64,000 nucleotides of DNA from Micromonospora globbae (GTDB lineage Bacteria; Actinomycetota; Actinomycetes; Mycobacteriales; Micromonosporaceae). Location of the stretch: assembly GCF_003610785.1 (NCBI RefSeq), contig NZ_RAQQ01000014.1, positions 1 through 64,000 of the forward strand, written 5' to 3'. The notes under the pieces were generated by a model, which saw nothing but the letters and a program-made list of their open reading frames with translations, ran no database searches and was not told where the DNA came from. Below are positions 50,758 through 59,973 of this stretch, piece by piece (the first letter of the stretch is position 1; the number at the start of each line of letters is the position of its first letter). The position numbers and the translations under genes were made by a program.

Positions 50758-52008
50758 TCACGCCGGCCACGGCAGCCACGCCGCCAGCCGGAAGTCGCCG
50801 CTGTCGTCCCGCCCGTACTCCAGCCGCCCGCCGGCCAGGGTCACCCGTTCGGTGATGCCGACCAGGCCGGTGCCGGTGCCGGGGATCTGCCCGTCGGCGG
50901 GCCCGCCGACGGGCCAGCGGTTGCGGATCTCGACGGTGAGTCCGGCGCCCGGCTCGCCGGCCACCCCGACGGTGACCGCCGCGCCCGGCGCGTGCTTGCG
51001 GGCGTTGGTCAGCCCCTCCTGCACGATCCGGTACGCGCTGCGCCCGATCGCCGCGGGCACCGCCTCCGGTGCGCCGACCAGGTCGGCGACGTTGACCCGG
51101 ACACCCGCCGCCCGCGACTCCTCGATCAGCGAGGGCAGGTCGGCGAGGGTGGGCTGCGGGCGCTCCGGGTCCTCCTCGCCGCCGCCCTCCGCGCGCAGCA
51201 CCCCGATCACCTCGCGCAGGTCCTGCAACGCCGAGTGGGCGCTGCCACGGATCACGGCCGCCGCCTTCGCCACCTCCTCCGGCGGCGCGTCGGGCCGGAA
51301 CTCCAGCGCACCGGCGTGCAGGCTGAGCAGCGAGATCCGGTGCGCCAGCACGTCGTGCATCTCCCGCGCGATCCGGGTCCGCTCCAGCTGGCGGGCCTGC
51401 GCCACCCGCAACTGCTGCTCCGCCTCGGCCCGCTCGGCGCGCTCCCGCAGCGACACCACGAGCTGCCGGCGGGCACGGACGAACATCCCCCAGGCCAGCA
51501 CCGTCACGCTGAGCACGACACCCCAGACGGTGGACACCCAGTACGGCATGTCCGGCTCGGGGCGCAGGTAGGAGAAGAGGAAGTTCGTGCACAACCCCGC
51601 CGCGGTGATCGCCAGCGCCACCGCCGTACGCCGGTGCACCACCACGGTGAAGTAGAGGATCAGCAGCGGAATCGCCCCGGCCATCGAGAACGCGGTCAAC
51701 GGCAGGGTCGCCACTGCGAGCCCCAGCGGCCAGCGGCGCCGGAACCAGAGCAGCACGCAGCAGGCCAGGCCGATCAGCGCGTCCGCCGCGATCATCCAGT
51801 CGTGCGGCAGCCGGGGGGCGAGCTCCGGATCGGGCGTGGTCGCGTCCGCCGTCACGAACAGGACCCAGAGCAGGGAGATCAGGAAGGCGACGCCGTCGAC
51901 GATCCAGTCGCGGGTGGTGCGCCGCGGGCCCACGTGGACCTGGTCGGTGGGCACGGCCAACGCCCCGGGCAGCAGCCAGGGATGGTCGGGCACGACGGCG
52001 CTGGTCAC
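50758..52008 (-). CDS. NarL-type sensor histidine kinase
   Basis: A 416-residue kinase. Five or six membrane segments in residues about 35-185, then a coiled-coil stretch (RRQLVVSLRERAERAEAEQQ), HisKA_3 with ERTRIAREMHDVLAHRISLL (His in MHDVLAH) and an HATPase_c domain (NARKHAPGAAVTV, GTGLVGITERV). The GTG start is 133 bases from the divergent ABC gene. Confidence 0.93.
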   Translation of the reverse strand: MTSAVVPDHPWLLPGALAVPTDQVHVGPRRTTRDWIVDGVAFLISLLWVLFVTADATTPDPELAPRLPHDWMIAADALIGLACCVLLWFRRRWPLGLAVATLPLTAFSMAGAIPLLILYFTVVVHRRTAVALAITAAGLCTNFLFSYLRPEPDMPYWVSTVWGVVLSVTVLAWGMFVRARRQLVVSLRERAERAEAEQQLRVAQARQLERTRIAREMHDVLAHRISLLSLHAGALEFRPDAPPEEVAKAAAVIRGSAHSALQDLREVIGVLRAEGGGEEDPERPQPTLADLPSLIEESRAAGVRVNVADLVGAPEAVPAAIGRSAYRIVQEGLTNARKHAPGAAVTVGVAGEPGAGLTVEIRNRWPVGGPADGQIPGTGTGLVGITERVTLAGGRLEYGRDDSGDFRLAAWLPWPA

Positions 52009-52128
52009 GCGCCCATGCTAGGCAGCGCCGGCGGCGGGCAACCAGCTACCAAAGTCGAGAGCCTCGCGTAGACCAAGGTCGGCGCGATCGCCGACCGCCG
52101 GCCGCTGCGGGTGTCCGGGCGGCGCGCG

Positions 52129-52134
52129 CAGGCT
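52129..52134 (+). promoter_or_regulatory. Candidate leaderless -10 box CAGGCT
   Basis: Seven bases before ATG 52142; weaker than the other TAnnnT boxes. Confidence 0.3.
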
Positions 52135-52141
52135 GAACGGC

Positions 52142-53032
52142 ATGATCAGCGTGGAGCACCTCAGCAAGCGCTACGGCCGGCACGCCGCCGTCGACGACGT
52201 GTCGTTCCGCTGCGAACCGGGCACGGTGACCGGGTTCCTCGGGCCGAACGGCGCCGGCAAGTCCACCACCATGCGGATGATCTGCGGGCTGACCCCGCCG
52301 ACCGCGGGCCGGGCCACGGTGGCCGGGCGGCGCTACCGCGACCTGCCCAACCCGGGACGCGAGGTCGGTGTGCTGCTGGACGCCTCCGCCCAGCACGCCG
52401 GGCGTACCGGCCGCGAGGCGCTGGCCGTCGCGGCGTCGACCATGGGGCTGGACCGGCGGGAGGTCGCCGCGAAGCTCGACCTCGTCGGGCTCGACGCGGC
52501 GGCGGCGAAGCGGCGGGTCCGGGCGTACTCGCTCGGCATGCGGCAACGGCTCGGCATCGCGCTGGCCCTGCTGGGCGACCCGCGCGTGCTGATCCTCGAC
52601 GAGCCGGCGAACGGGCTCGACCCGGAGGGGATCTTCTGGATGCGCGGGTTGCTGCGCGACTTCGCCGACCGGGGCGGCACCGTGCTGCTCTCCTCCCACC
52701 TGCTGCGCGAGGTGGAGGCGGTCGCGGACCGGCTGGTGGTGATCGGGGGCGGCCGGATCGTGGCCCAGGGGGACAAGAGCGAGTTGCTCGCCGGCGGCGG
52801 CACCCTGGTGCGCGCCCGGGACACCGGGGCGCTGCGGCGCGCGCTCGACGCCGCCGGCCTGGCGGCCCGCGACAGCGCGGACGGGCTGCTCGTCCCCGCC
52901 GAGACCGAGGCCGTCGGGCAGGCCGCCGCGGACGCGGGCGTCGCGCTGGCCGAGCTGCGCCCGGCCGACGGCCGCCTGGAGCAGCTCTTCCTCACCCTCA
53001 CCGCCGAGTCGACCAAGGAGACCGGGAAGTGA
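52142..53032 (+). CDS. ABC transporter ATP-binding protein
   Basis: A 296-residue ATPase of the bacitracin/NatA-type exporters. Walker A GPNGAGKSTTMRM (about residues 38-50), signature YSLGMRQRLGIA, Walker B VLILDEPANGLDP, then a C-terminal extension after residue 215. Its stop overlaps the start of the permease (GTGA). The divergent two-component system suggests envelope-stress or peptide-antibiotic response. Confidence 0.93.
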   Translation: MISVEHLSKRYGRHAAVDDVSFRCEPGTVTGFLGPNGAGKSTTMRMICGLTPPTAGRATVAGRRYRDLPNPGREVGVLLDASAQHAGRTGREALAVAASTMGLDRREVAAKLDLVGLDAAAAKRRVRAYSLGMRQRLGIALALLGDPRVLILDEPANGLDPEGIFWMRGLLRDFADRGGTVLLSSHLLREVEAVADRLVVIGGGRIVAQGDKSELLAGGGTLVRARDTGALRRALDAAGLAARDSADGLLVPAETEAVGQAAADAGVALAELRPADGRLEQLFLTLTAESTKETGK

Positions 53033-53823
53033 CCACCACGACCGCACCCGCCGCGACCACCGTCGAGCCCGGTCGCCGCCCGGGCGTACGGCGGCCGTCC
53101 CTGCTCCGGCTCACCGGCGTGGAGCTGCGCAAGCTCACCGACACCCGCGCCGGACTCTGGCTGCTGGTCACGATCGGCCTGACGACCGCCGTCATCGTGA
53201 CCCTCCAGCTCGTCTACGCCGACGCCGAGGACCAGACGTACGCCTCGTTCTTCGTGCCGTCACTGCTGCCGGTGGGGCTGCTCCTGCCGGTGCTGGGCAT
53301 CCTGTCCATCACCGCCGAGTGGTCGCAGCGGACGGCGCTCGTCACGTACGCCCTGGTGCCGCGCCGGGAGCGGGTGATCGTCGCGAAGCTCGCCGCCGTC
53401 GTGCTGGCCGCGCTGGCGTCGGTGCTGACCAGCCTCGCGGTGGCCGCGATCGGCACGCTCGTCTCCGGCGCGACCGGCGGTGCGGGCCGGTGGGAGTTCG
53501 ACGAGGCGCTGCTGCTGAACGCGATCGTCTTCCAGGTCGCCAACGTGCTGATGGGCGCCGGGTTCGGCCTGCTGCTGCTCAACACGCCGCTCGCCATCGT
53601 GGCCTACCTGCTGCTGCCCACCGTGTGGTCGATCGTCGGCGAGCTGGTCCCGGCGCTGCACCGCCCGGCCGGCTGGCTGGACACCGGACGCACGATGGAG
53701 CCGCTCTTCAGCACCTCGTTGGACGCCGACCAGTGGGCCCGGTTGGGGGTGTCACTGCTCGTGTGGCTCCTCGTGCCGATCGTCGTCGGTGTGATCCGTA
53801 CGCTGCGGCGCGAGGTGGCCTGA
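53029..53823 (+). CDS. ABC transporter permease
   Basis: A 264-residue membrane protein with six segments (for example GLWLLVTIGLTTAVIVTLQL, LLPVGLLLPVLGILSI, LAIVAYLLLPTVWSIVGEL). It begins with a Thr/Ala-rich cytosolic tail. The 4-base overlap with the ATPase gene indicates one exporter. Substrate unknown. Confidence 0.88.
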   Translation: MTTTTAPAATTVEPGRRPGVRRPSLLRLTGVELRKLTDTRAGLWLLVTIGLTTAVIVTLQLVYADAEDQTYASFFVPSLLPVGLLLPVLGILSITAEWSQRTALVTYALVPRRERVIVAKLAAVVLAALASVLTSLAVAAIGTLVSGATGGAGRWEFDEALLLNAIVFQVANVLMGAGFGLLLLNTPLAIVAYLLLPTVWSIVGELVPALHRPAGWLDTGRTMEPLFSTSLDADQWARLGVSLLVWLLVPIVVGVIRTLRREVA

Positions 53824-53824
53824 T

Positions 53825-54559
53825 ATGACGGCCGACTCCCGCACCACCGTCCACGGCGGGGCGGCGGAACTCGTCCTCATGTGGGGCGGCTTCCCGCTGG
53901 TCGGCGCCGGAGCCGGCTGGCTGCTCGCCGCCGGGGCAGGCTGGGTCGCCGACCTGCCCTGGGCGCCGCTGCAGGGCCTGTTCGAGGCGCTGTCCCGGCT
54001 GCCGGAGCCGCACGTCACCGTCGGCGCGACGGCGGTGGGCGCGGTGGCCGGGCTGGTGCTGGCCGGGGTCGGCACGGCCGAACGGCTCACCGTCACCGTC
54101 GACCGCGAGCGGGCCGCCCTGCGGTGCGACGGGCGGCGGCAGGAGGTGCCCCGGCGGGACGTCCGGGTCGTCCTGCTCGACGGCCGGGACCTCGTGCTGC
54201 TCGACGCGGACGGCGGCGAACTGGCCCGGGAACGCTCCGACCTGGACGCCGACCGGCTGCGGTCGGCGTTCCGGGCGCACGGGTGGCCGTGGTCGGACGA
54301 GGACCCGTACCGCGGCGCGTTCCGGCTCTGGGTGCCCGACCTGCCCGGCCTGCCGGCGGGCGCCGACCCGCTGCTGCGGGCCCGGGCTCGGGCGGTCGAG
54401 CGGAACCGCCACGGGGACGCCCGGGAGCTGCGCCGCGAACTGGGCCGGCTCGGCGTGGTGGTCCGCGACGAGGGGCGCCGGCAGTACTGGCGGCTCACGG
54501 CGCGGGCCGTCCGCCCCGACGCGGACCAACCGCCGATGGTCGAGACCGATCCCCGCTGA
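53825..54559 (+). CDS. YqeB-family membrane protein
   Basis: A 244-residue protein: two membrane helices in the first 85 residues (LVGAGAGWLLAAGAGWVA; TAVGAVAGLVLAGVG), then a mixed cytosolic domain (LTVTVDRERAALRCDG, RVVLLDGRDLVLLD). It follows the permease by one base and is probably in the same operon. The YqeB name is by resemblance; no function is known. Confidence 0.72.
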   Translation: MTADSRTTVHGGAAELVLMWGGFPLVGAGAGWLLAAGAGWVADLPWAPLQGLFEALSRLPEPHVTVGATAVGAVAGLVLAGVGTAERLTVTVDRERAALRCDGRRQEVPRRDVRVVLLDGRDLVLLDADGGELARERSDLDADRLRSAFRAHGWPWSDEDPYRGAFRLWVPDLPGLPAGADPLLRARARAVERNRHGDARELRRELGRLGVVVRDEGRRQYWRLTARAVRPDADQPPMVETDPR

Positions 54560-54669
54560 CGCCGCCGCCGGCCAGGGTCAGGGACAGCTCGGCTCGCCGC
54601 CGGTCGGGGGCCTGGCGGGCCGGCGGACGGCGGTTGACGAAACCCCGCGCATCCGGCGGAGGGCGGCCC

Positions 54670-55695
54670 TCAGCTTCCCGGCGCGACGGGCGGCGGCACC
54701 GGGCCGGGGCGGGCGGGAGGCTCGTCCCGCAGGGCCGGCGGGCGGGCCAGCAGCAGCGACATCCCGAGGCCGGCGAGCAGTCCGGCGAGGGAGTACAGGA
54801 GGTCGGAGTCGGCGGCGTTGATGGCGGGGTTGCCGGCCAGCGCCGTGAACGGCGCGCCGACGCGGAGGACCAGCGTGACGAGGCCGGCCACGAGCACCAT
54901 CCCCATCGGACCGACGAGCCCCGCGATGGCGGCGAGCAGGTGGCGGCCCCAGTCCGGGCGGCCGTCCGGCCAGTCCCACGCCAGCAGACTCAGCCCGACG
55001 ATGAGGACCGCACCGACGGCGACCTGCGGCAGCGTCCGTTGCACGGGTTCGACGGCACGCACCCATCCGACGCCCAGCACGCCGACGGCCGACAACCCGA
55101 GCGCCAGCCAGGATCGGACCCGCACCTGCGCGGGCGCCGCCGCCAACGCGGCCACGACGGCCGCCACGACCAGCAGAGCACCGGTGGCGAAGGCGGCCGG
55201 GTTCAGCTCCGGCTCCCGGTCGGTGGGCGACTCGATGGTCGCGACCACCGCCGCCAGCACGCCGGCCACGCAGGCGGCCGTCGCGAGCACCCGCCGCCGC
55301 GGCGCGGCGACGGGTGTGCCGCGGTGCCGGCGTACGAGCACGGTGGCGAGCGCGGCGAGCGCGACGCAGCCGGCCACGGCGAGGAGCACGGTGGCGGCGA
55401 CATCCGTCGGGTCGGCCCGGTCGACCGCCAGGTCGGCGGCCACCCAGGCCGCACCGAGCAGCACGGCCGGACGGCTCCAGCGCCGGTCGCCCCGTCCCGC
55501 GACGACCAACCCGACCACGACCGCGACGATCGTGGCGAAGCGCAGGTCCCGCGCCCAGTAGGTGTTGTTCCCCGGCGAGATCTGCGACCACGGGGCGCCC
55601 GGCTCGGTGAGGGGTTGCAGGACGGTCATGTTGACCGCCCAGAGCACGGCGGCGACCGCCGCGATGAGCAGTCCGCCCGGGCGCGCGAGTCGCAT
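54670..55695 (-). CDS. Multispanning membrane protein
   Basis: A 341-residue protein with about nine membrane helices, opening MRLARPGGLLIAAVAAVLWAVN and ending in a Pro-rich tail. No recognised domain. It sits between YqeB and the radical-SAM operon, convergent with the former and on the same strand as the latter; the intergenic gap to the radical-SAM gene is 105 bases. Confidence 0.7.
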   Translation of the reverse strand: MRLARPGGLLIAAVAAVLWAVNMTVLQPLTEPGAPWSQISPGNNTYWARDLRFATIVAVVVGLVVAGRGDRRWSRPAVLLGAAWVAADLAVDRADPTDVAATVLLAVAGCVALAALATVLVRRHRGTPVAAPRRRVLATAACVAGVLAAVVATIESPTDREPELNPAAFATGALLVVAAVVAALAAAPAQVRVRSWLALGLSAVGVLGVGWVRAVEPVQRTLPQVAVGAVLIVGLSLLAWDWPDGRPDWGRHLLAAIAGLVGPMGMVLVAGLVTLVLRVGAPFTALAGNPAINAADSDLLYSLAGLLAGLGMSLLLARPPALRDEPPARPGPVPPPVAPGS

Positions 55696-55800
55696 CGGGA
55701 CAGGGTATGCCGCTCGCCGGACGCGCGCTGCCCCCGTGCGTGCCGCCACACGGCGGGGCCCGGCGGGCCGTGGAGGGCGGCGCGAGCGCGGTCGGCGGCG

Positions 55801-56583
55801 TCAGGCGCCGTCGCCCGGCCGCACGGTCGCCCGGCCCGGCCCGCGCGGCTCGGGGCGGCCCACCGACGCCAGCAGCGCGTCGAGCGCGTCGGCACCGGCC
55901 CAGCCGTTGACCGCGACGCCGCCCGCGGCGTCGACGGTGACCTCGATCCGGTCGGGGGTGCGGGACACCGCGTCGAGCAGGTGTGGGAAACGGTCGTCGA
56001 GCAGGACGAACTCCTGGTTGGTCGAGCCCACCCAGGGACGCGCGGTGTCGATCAGGTCCCGCCGGAACGGGCCGGCGACGAGCAGGTCCGTCTGGTCGAG
56101 CAGGGCCGCCACGTCGTCCCGTCCGGCGTCGGCCGCACGCCGCAGTTGGGCGTGGGTGTAGCCGGAGAAGGTCATCACCGAGCGGCCCGCGGCGCGTACG
56201 GCGGCGGCGACGGCGGCCAGCGGGGCGGCCTGGTCGAACGGCTCCCCGCCCAGCAGGGTCAGTCCCTCGGTGCCGGCGTCGAGCACGCGGCGGGCCAGCT
56301 CCGCGGGGGCCACGCGCTCACCGCCCCGGAAACTCCACAGGTGCGGGTTGAAGCACCCGGGGCAGCGGATGTCGCAGCCCTGCACCCAGATCGCCGTCCG
56401 CTCGCCGGGGCCCTCCGCGCGGGTCGCCGCGAGGAACCGCGCCACCGCGACCGTGTCCGCCCGGCTGGGACGGGGCACGGGCTGGTCGTCCGGACCACCG
56501 GCGCGCGCGGTCCCTACCGCCCGGGCTTCGGCGCGCGCAGGCCCGCCGGTCCCGCCCGCGGCGCGCGCGGAGCCGTCAGACAT
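55801..56583 (-). CDS. Radical SAM protein (NrdG/activase type)
   Basis: A 260-residue radical SAM enzyme. Cluster motif Cys70-x3-Cys74-x2-Cys77 (CDIRCPGC), followed by GGERVAPAEL, LLGGEPFDQ and VMTFSGYTH, the pattern of glycyl-radical/anaerobic-RNR activases. No glycyl-radical enzyme is present in the window. Its start overlaps by 8 bases the stop of the membrane HHH protein, so it is the fifth gene of the Ycf46 operon. An Ala/Gly-rich 40-residue N-terminal arm precedes the core. Confidence 0.85.
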   Translation of the reverse strand: MSDGSARAAGGTGGPARAEARAVGTARAGGPDDQPVPRPSRADTVAVARFLAATRAEGPGERTAIWVQGCDIRCPGCFNPHLWSFRGGERVAPAELARRVLDAGTEGLTLLGGEPFDQAAPLAAVAAAVRAAGRSVMTFSGYTHAQLRRAADAGRDDVAALLDQTDLLVAGPFRRDLIDTARPWVGSTNQEFVLLDDRFPHLLDAVSRTPDRIEVTVDAAGGVAVNGWAGADALDALLASVGRPEPRGPGRATVRPGDGA

Positions 56584-57526
56584 CCAGGACGCGCCCGTGC
56601 GGGAGCTGTCCGGGGGCCGGTGGCGCGGGCGGTGCGCAGACCAGGACGTCGCGCAGGCGCGCGTACTCGTGCGGGGCGAGGTTGGCGGCGGCGGCGAACT
56701 CCGCGAGGCTGCCGAACCCGCCGCGCCGCTCCCGTTCGCCGACCACCTGCGCGGCGCGCGCCGCGTCGAAGCCGGGCAGCGACGCCAGCTCGTGCGGTCC
56801 CGCGGCGTTGACGTCCAGCGGGTTGGTGGGACGCTGCTGCGACGGCACGGGTGGCGGAGCGGCCGGCGGCACCGGCGCCGCGACGGGTCCGGCCGCGAAG
56901 TAGCCGCCGGGGTGCGCCGCGAGGGTCGGGTCCGCCGGCGGCGCGCCGTACGCGTACGTCGCGTCGGCCGGCGGCGGGTTCGTGGCCCCGGCCGGCGGAT
57001 AGGCCGGCGACCCGACCGGCGGGTAGCCCGGCGACACGGGCGCGTACCCGCCGGAGGTCGGCGCGACCGCTGCCGGGCCGGCGGGGAACGCGGCCCCCGG
57101 CGGCGGCGCGAGCGTCCCGGGCGGGTACGGACCGCCCGGCCACGGCACGGCGGTCGGCTGCTGGTACCAGGGGCGGTGACCGGCCCGCCACCGCAGCCAG
57201 GACGAGTTGATCAGCGCGGCGTGCAGGATGCCGCCCGCCCAGACCGCCAGGAGCAGACCCACGGCCCAGTCGCTGACGGCGCTCTCCTGGTCGGACTCGC
57301 CGACCAGGATGAAGGAGCCCCATCCGAGCACCGTGTAGACGATGCCGGGAACCCACCAGGCCGCCCGCCGCGTGCGGATGCCGACGTAGAGGAAGCCGAA
57401 GCCGCCGAGGCAGCCGAAGCCGAGCAACGGCAGCAGCAGCCACCAACTGTGCAGGACCCGCCATCCCAGCGTCACGGACGGGCCCGGCACGGGCTGGTGC
57501 CAGCCGTGGTCAGGCGCGCTCGACAT
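56576..57526 (-). CDS. Membrane protein with C-terminal ComEA-type helix-hairpin-helix
   Basis: A 316-residue protein: about four membrane segments (residues 25-125; LLPLLGFGCLGGFGFLYVGI, WVPGIVYTVLGWGSFILV), a long Pro/Ala/Gly/Tyr linker (about 130-245) and an HHH domain with NPLDVNAAGPHELASLPGF and RGGFGSLAEFAAAANL. ComEA HHH domains bind DNA outside the cell; here the domain would face the cytosol or exterior depending on topology. Overlaps both neighbours. Confidence 0.78.
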   Translation of the reverse strand: MSSAPDHGWHQPVPGPSVTLGWRVLHSWWLLLPLLGFGCLGGFGFLYVGIRTRRAAWWVPGIVYTVLGWGSFILVGESDQESAVSDWAVGLLLAVWAGGILHAALINSSWLRWRAGHRPWYQQPTAVPWPGGPYPPGTLAPPPGAAFPAGPAAVAPTSGGYAPVSPGYPPVGSPAYPPAGATNPPPADATYAYGAPPADPTLAAHPGGYFAAGPVAAPVPPAAPPPVPSQQRPTNPLDVNAAGPHELASLPGFDAARAAQVVGERERRGGFGSLAEFAAAANLAPHEYARLRDVLVCAPPAPPAPGQLPHGRVLDV

Positions 57527-57722
57527 CGTGTTCCTCCCGGTGGACGGTCGCCGCGCCCCGGGCGTGGTCGGCGGTGTACGCGCTGCTCACCGTCTGGGCG
57601 GCCAGCAGATCCTCAAGCACGGTGACGTAGTCGAGGCACCGGTCGCCCAGCAGCCCCCGGGTCTCCGCGCTCACCACGCCCTCGCTGCTCACGGTGACGA
57701 CGATGCGCGGCTGTCCGTCCAT
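57510..57722 (-). CDS. DUF2997 family protein
   Basis: A 70-residue protein beginning MDGQPRIVVTVSSEGVVSAETRG; the pattern of a strand, Gly, strand, then LGDRCLDYVTVLEDLL helix is the DUF2997 layout. A conserved Cys sits in the helix. GTG 57725 would overlap the upstream stop by 4 bases (GTGA). Function unknown; in cyanobacteria and others this family neighbours DUF1257 and Ycf46. Confidence 0.75.
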   Translation of the reverse strand: MDGQPRIVVTVSSEGVVSAETRGLLGDRCLDYVTVLEDLLAAQTVSSAYTADHARGAATVHREEHDVERA

Positions 57723-58174
57723 CACGACCGGCCCTCGACGGCGAACACCAGCCGTACGCTCGCGTCCTCGGTGACCTCCTCGGACTCCAGCCGCAGGCCG
57801 GCGGCGGGCGCCTGCGCGCGCAGCCGTTCGAGCACGGCGCGCTGGACCTGCCGCCCGTACGCGGCGTCGACCGCCCCCACGATCTCGACGGCACGCCGCT
57901 CGTCGACGTCACCGGTGAAGTGCGCCGACCAGATGCCGTCGTCGCCGCGCTGGAAGACCGCGCGTACGCCCGCCCAGTCCGCGGTGATCGCGTCCCGGTC
58001 GGCGGCGACCACCGCGGCGGTGTCGGCCAGCGCGGCGGTGAGCAGGGACTCGTCGCGCATCCGGGTCTGCACCTGGCACACCACGCGACCGTCCTCGTCC
58101 CGCCCGGCGGTGGCGCCGTGTGCGGCGGCCACGGCGGCCACCGCCAGCGGCAGGAGTATCAGCGAGACGCTCAT
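57722..58174 (-). CDS. DUF1257-like protein (Ycf35) with N-terminal membrane segment
   Basis: A 150-residue protein: a hydrophobic N-terminus (SVSLILLPLAVAAVAAAHG), then a DUF1257-like body with TALADTAAVVAADRD, ADWAGVRAVF and the characteristic end LERLRAQAPAAGLRLESEEV. Typical DUF1257 proteins lack the membrane start. SD GGGGAGGGGG is near. It overlaps the DUF2997 gene start. Confidence 0.62.
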   Translation of the reverse strand: MSVSLILLPLAVAAVAAAHGATAGRDEDGRVVCQVQTRMRDESLLTAALADTAAVVAADRDAITADWAGVRAVFQRGDDGIWSAHFTGDVDERRAVEIVGAVDAAYGRQVQRAVLERLRAQAPAAGLRLESEEVTEDASVRLVFAVEGRS

Positions 58175-58205
58175 CGGCCCCCTCCCCTTCCCGTGGATCC
58201 ACACA

Positions 58206-59843
<1,638 letters not shown>

Positions 59844-59923
59844 GTCGATCCCCTCCCCCCACAGGCGCTCGAGCTGGGCAGACTCTAACAGTCGCCATGA
59901 TCGAACAAGGGGCCCGCGAACGG

Positions 59924-59962
59924 CCGGCGGGCCCGCACCGTTCGTCGGTGCGGGCCCGCCGG
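59924..59962 (-). terminator. 17-bp perfect hairpin downstream of the M6 protease
   Basis: CCGGCGGGCCCGCACCG / CGGTGCGGGCCCGCCGG with loop TTCGT, between the protease stop and the Ycf46-like gene. Confidence 0.85.
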
Positions 59963-59973
59963 ATCGGGTCGTG

